From: Streptomyces sp. CB00316
GTDB lineage: Bacteria > Actinomycetota > Actinomycetes > Streptomycetales > Streptomycetaceae
DNA length: 64,000 bases
Direction: 5' to 3'
Assembly: GCF_001905595.1 (NCBI RefSeq)
Contig: NZ_LIXI01000005.1
Coordinates: 186,001-250,000, forward strand
Position 1 is the first letter of the stretch. Each line of letters begins with the position of its first letter. The position numbers were made by a program, and so were the translations under genes. Of this stretch, positions 61,920 through 64,000 are shown in pieces. The notes beneath the pieces are model-generated. The model was given only the letters and a program-made list of their open reading frames with translations, did no database searches and was not told the origin of the DNA.

Positions 61920-63023
61920 CTACCGGACGAAGTCTCCGGCGTCTCCCTTGTCCCCCGCGGACTTCTCGGTGGCGGAGGCGGGGATGGGCCGGTCGTTCTT
62001 GAGGGCCGCCCACACCTGCCGTCCGGCCTCCTCCTGCGGGAGGACCCGGTTCGGGTCGGCGGGGTCGTACTCCACCGGCAGGGTCACCATGTGCACGTTG
62101 TCCGCCCCGAGCCCCTTGAGGCCGCCCGCGAACCCGGTGAGCTTCTCGACCGAGCCGAGGCCGGAGTCGGTGGTGAGCGCCTTGGTGGCGGCGTCCGCGA
62201 GGCCGAACAGCTTCGTCGGGCTGGAGAGCACCCCGACGCTCTTCGCCTGCTCCATCAGCGCCTTGATGAACGCCTGCTGGAGCTGGATACGGCCGAGGTC
62301 GCTGCCGTCCCCGACGCTCTTGCGGGTACGGACGAGGCCGAGGGACTCCTCCCCGTCCAGGGTGTGGGTGCCCGGCTCCAGGTCGAGGTGGCTCTTGGAG
62401 TCGTTGATCGCGCTCTTCGTGGTGATCTCGACGCCGCCCAGCTCGTCGATGAGCTTCTCGAAGCCGATGAAGTCGACCTCGACGTAGTGGTCCATGCGGA
62501 TACCCGACATGGATTCGACGGTCTTCACCGCGCAGGCCGGTCCGCCGACCTCGTAGGCGGTGTTGAACATGGCCCGGTGCTCGGCGGGGACCGTCCCGTC
62601 CGTCGTGTCACTCGCGCAGGAGGGGCGTTCGATCAGGGTGTCGCGCGGTATCGAGACGACGCTCGCCGACTTGTGGCCCTTGTCGACGTGCAGGACCATC
62701 GCCGTGTCGGAGCGGGCCGCGCCCTCGTCGGCGCCGTACTTGCCGTTGTCGCCGGAGCGCGAGTCGGAGCCCAGCACCAGGACGTCCTGCGAGCCGTCGT
62801 CCACGTCGTCGGGGCGGTCGGTGCCGAGCTCGGCGTCGATGTCGATGCTGGAGAGGTTGCCGTCGAGCGTGACGTACGCGTATCCGAGCCCGGCCCCGCC
62901 GACGACCACCACGCCCGCCACCGTCCAGGCCGTGACGGCCTTCGCACGCTGGCGGCGGGTGGGCTTCCTCCGCCGGCTGCCGGTGCCGCGTATCCGCCCC
63001 GGGGTCTTCTTCTGCTCGCTCAC
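61920..63023 (-). CDS. LytR-CpsA-Psr (LCP) family protein
   Basis: A 367-residue membrane-anchored enzyme that transfers wall glycopolymers from their lipid carrier to peptidoglycan. A basic cytosolic N-terminus precedes one helix (about 31-50). The LCP domain has [45 protein letters not shown] and [16 protein letters not shown]. The GTG at 63023 follows GAGGGAG. It is separated from rpmE by 148 bp. Its substrate may be the polymer started by the GlcNAc-1-P transferase at 55048. Confidence 0.93.
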   Translation of the reverse strand: MSEQKKTPGRIRGTGSRRRKPTRRQRAKAVTAWTVAGVVVVGGAGLGYAYVTLDGNLSSIDIDAELGTDRPDDVDDGSQDVLVLGSDSRSGDNGKYGADEGAARSDTAMVLHVDKGHKSASVVSIPRDTLIERPSCASDTTDGTVPAEHRAMFNTAYEVGGPACAVKTVESMSGIRMDHYVEVDFIGFEKLIDELGGVEITTKSAINDSKSHLDLEPGTHTLDGEESLGLVRTRKSVGDGSDLGRIQLQQAFIKALMEQAKSVGVLSSPTKLFGLADAATKALTTDSGLGSVEKLTGFAGGLKGLGADNVHMVTLPVEYDPADPNRVLPQEEAGRQVWAALKNDRPIPASATEKSAGDKGDAGDFVR

Positions 63024-63294
63024 GCGTCTCCCTCGTTACGGCGCTCCACCTGCTCCTCGCCCCCGGCCGTGACGGTTCCGGGAGGGTTTGTCATCTCTTG
63101 ATCAGACGGCGAAGCAGCAAGAAGGGTTGCACAGGGCCCTGTGGGTCCCGATGGGTGGCAGAGGGCGGCGCGCGAGCCGGCGGACCGCTCGCGATCCGGC
63201 GTTCACCTGCGGTTTCCTGCCCCGGTCCGGCACCGGCGGGGGCGTCGTCCGGAGGGCCGGCGTGTGGCAAAGGTCTCGGGGCGGGGCCGGGAAC

Positions 63295-63336
63295 GCCAAG
63301 GACCCCCGGCACCGTGGTGCTGGGGGCCCTTGGCGT
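63295..63336 (-). terminator. rho 3' hairpin in a 330-bp gap
   Basis: An almost perfect 19-bp stem from CGCCAAGG to CCTTGGCG, with CCCCCGGCAC opposite GTGCTGGGGG, 17 bp past the rho stop. The rest of the gap to the LCP start (63023) shows no gene. Confidence 0.75.
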
Positions 63337-63353
63337 CAACTGCCGTGGCGACG

Positions 63354-64000
63354 TCAGTCGTTGCCGTTTCCGCTGCCCGGCGTCGTCTTCTGGATCTGGA
63401 GCAGGAACTCCGCGTTGGACTGGGTCTTCTTCATCCGGTCCAGGAGGAGCTCGATCGCCTGCTGCTGGTCGAGCGCGTGCAGCACCCGGCGCAGCTTCCA
63501 GACGACCGCCAGCTCGTCGGTGCCGAGCAGGATCTCTTCCTTACGGGTGGAGGACGCGTCGACGTCCACCGCCGGGAAGATGCGCTTGTCCGAGAGCTTC
63601 CGGTCGAGCTTGAGCTCCATGTTGCCGGTGCCCTTGAACTCCTCGAAGATCACCTCGTCCATGCGCGAGCCGGTCTCGACGAGCGCGGTGGCCAGGATGG
63701 TCAGCGAGCCGCCGTCCTCGATGTTGCGCGCGGCACCGAAGAAGCGCTTCGGGGGGTACAGCGCGGTCGAGTCGACACCACCGGAGAGGATGCGGCCGGA
63801 GGCGGGCGCCGCGAGGTTGTACGCGCGGCCCAGACGGGTGATCGAGTCGAGCAGGACGACCACGTCGTGACCCAGCTCCACGAGACGCTTGGCGCGCTCG
63901 ATGGCCAGCTCGGCGACGGTGGTGTGGTCCTCGGCGGGGCGGTCGAAGGTCGAGGAGATGACCTCGCCCTTCACCGACCGCTGCATGTCCGTGACCTCTT
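63354..64000 (-). CDS. rho: Transcription termination factor Rho (C-terminal part)
   Basis: The 3' end of rho, running off the right edge; 215 codons are inside the window. The ATPase domain C-terminal half is clear: [23 protein letters not shown] (Walker B), [20 protein letters not shown] (Q-loop and R-loop region) and [21 protein letters not shown], ending [18 protein letters not shown]. Rho terminates transcripts genome-wide as an RNA-dependent helicase. The ATG visible at 63986 is internal. Confidence 0.97.
   Translation of the reverse strand, partial: EVTDMQRSVKGEVISSTFDRPAEDHTTVAELAIERAKRLVELGHDVVVLLDSITRLGRAYNLAAPASGRILSGGVDSTALYPPKRFFGAARNIEDGGSLTILATALVETGSRMDEVIFEEFKGTGNMELKLDRKLSDKRIFPAVDVDASSTRKEEILLGTDELAVVWKLRRVLHALDQQQAIELLLDRMKKTQSNAEFLLQIQKTTPGSGNGND

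Overview
The window is high-GC DNA with the look of a Streptomyces chromosome core. It has strong G/C third-position bias, frequent GTG and TTG starts, ATGA or GTGA overlaps between co-transcribed genes, and a gene order that, from memory, follows S. coelicolor roughly from SCO5415 (icmA) back to SCO5357 (rho). Markers are icmA, the Sco5413-type MarR, absC, a PepSY/two-component set, meaB, thiolase, methylmalonyl-CoA epimerase, scy, filP, nucS, chiS-chiR-chiC, the atp operon, prmC-prfA-rpmE and rho. No rRNA, tRNA, CRISPR array, prophage or intact insertion sequence was seen.

Region by region. 1-2075: a minus-strand operon of unknown function (DUF6230, DUF6114, acidic Pro/Thr/Ser-rich secreted protein), with two similar palindromes far upstream. 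2725-7542: thioredoxin/TPR protein, TetR regulator with its probable operator, isobutyryl-CoA mutase large subunit, DUF3817 membrane protein and MarR. 7550-8110: two degraded or doubtful genes. 8303-13261: the apical glycan locus (GH6 hydrolase, glxA, cslA); in S. coelicolor I recall this set elsewhere on the chromosome. 13435-16989: MTH1187-like protein, DUF3817, three tandem AIM24 genes, absC. 17035-20382: a two-component system and a divergent PepSY protein, with a deleted TnpB/IS605-type relic between them. 20463-23258: meaB, thiolase, methylmalonyl-CoA epimerase. 23501-28621: scy and filP, the coiled-coil polar-growth scaffolds. 28704-32685: two paralogous ABC exporter operons.

32701-41312: housekeeping and orphan genes: a small zinc-ribbon-like protein, a luciferase-like oxidoreductase, an SCO5389-family protein, nucS, a large membrane-anchored ATPase, a STAS protein, 3-hydroxybutyryl-CoA dehydrogenase, cobalamin adenosyltransferase and a membrane protein. 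41449-45374: chiS-chiR-chiC with the classic chitinase promoter direct repeats. 45537-53868: DUF2550 and the complete atp operon, preceded by a candidate Rex operator. 54248-64000: small secreted protein, GlcNAc-1-phosphate transferase, glyA, phosphatase, Sua5, prmC, prfA, rpmE, LCP protein and the C-terminal part of rho.

Two themes tie genes together. One is B12-dependent acyl-CoA metabolism: icmA, meaB, epimerase, adenosyltransferase, thiolase and 3-hydroxybutyryl-CoA dehydrogenase could together route C4 units to and from methylmalonyl-CoA. The other is tip growth and envelope assembly: scy, filP, cslA/glxA/GH6, the GlcNAc-1-P transferase and the LCP protein. Functions were assigned by reading motifs; no database search was run, and comparisons with S. 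coelicolor loci are from memory.
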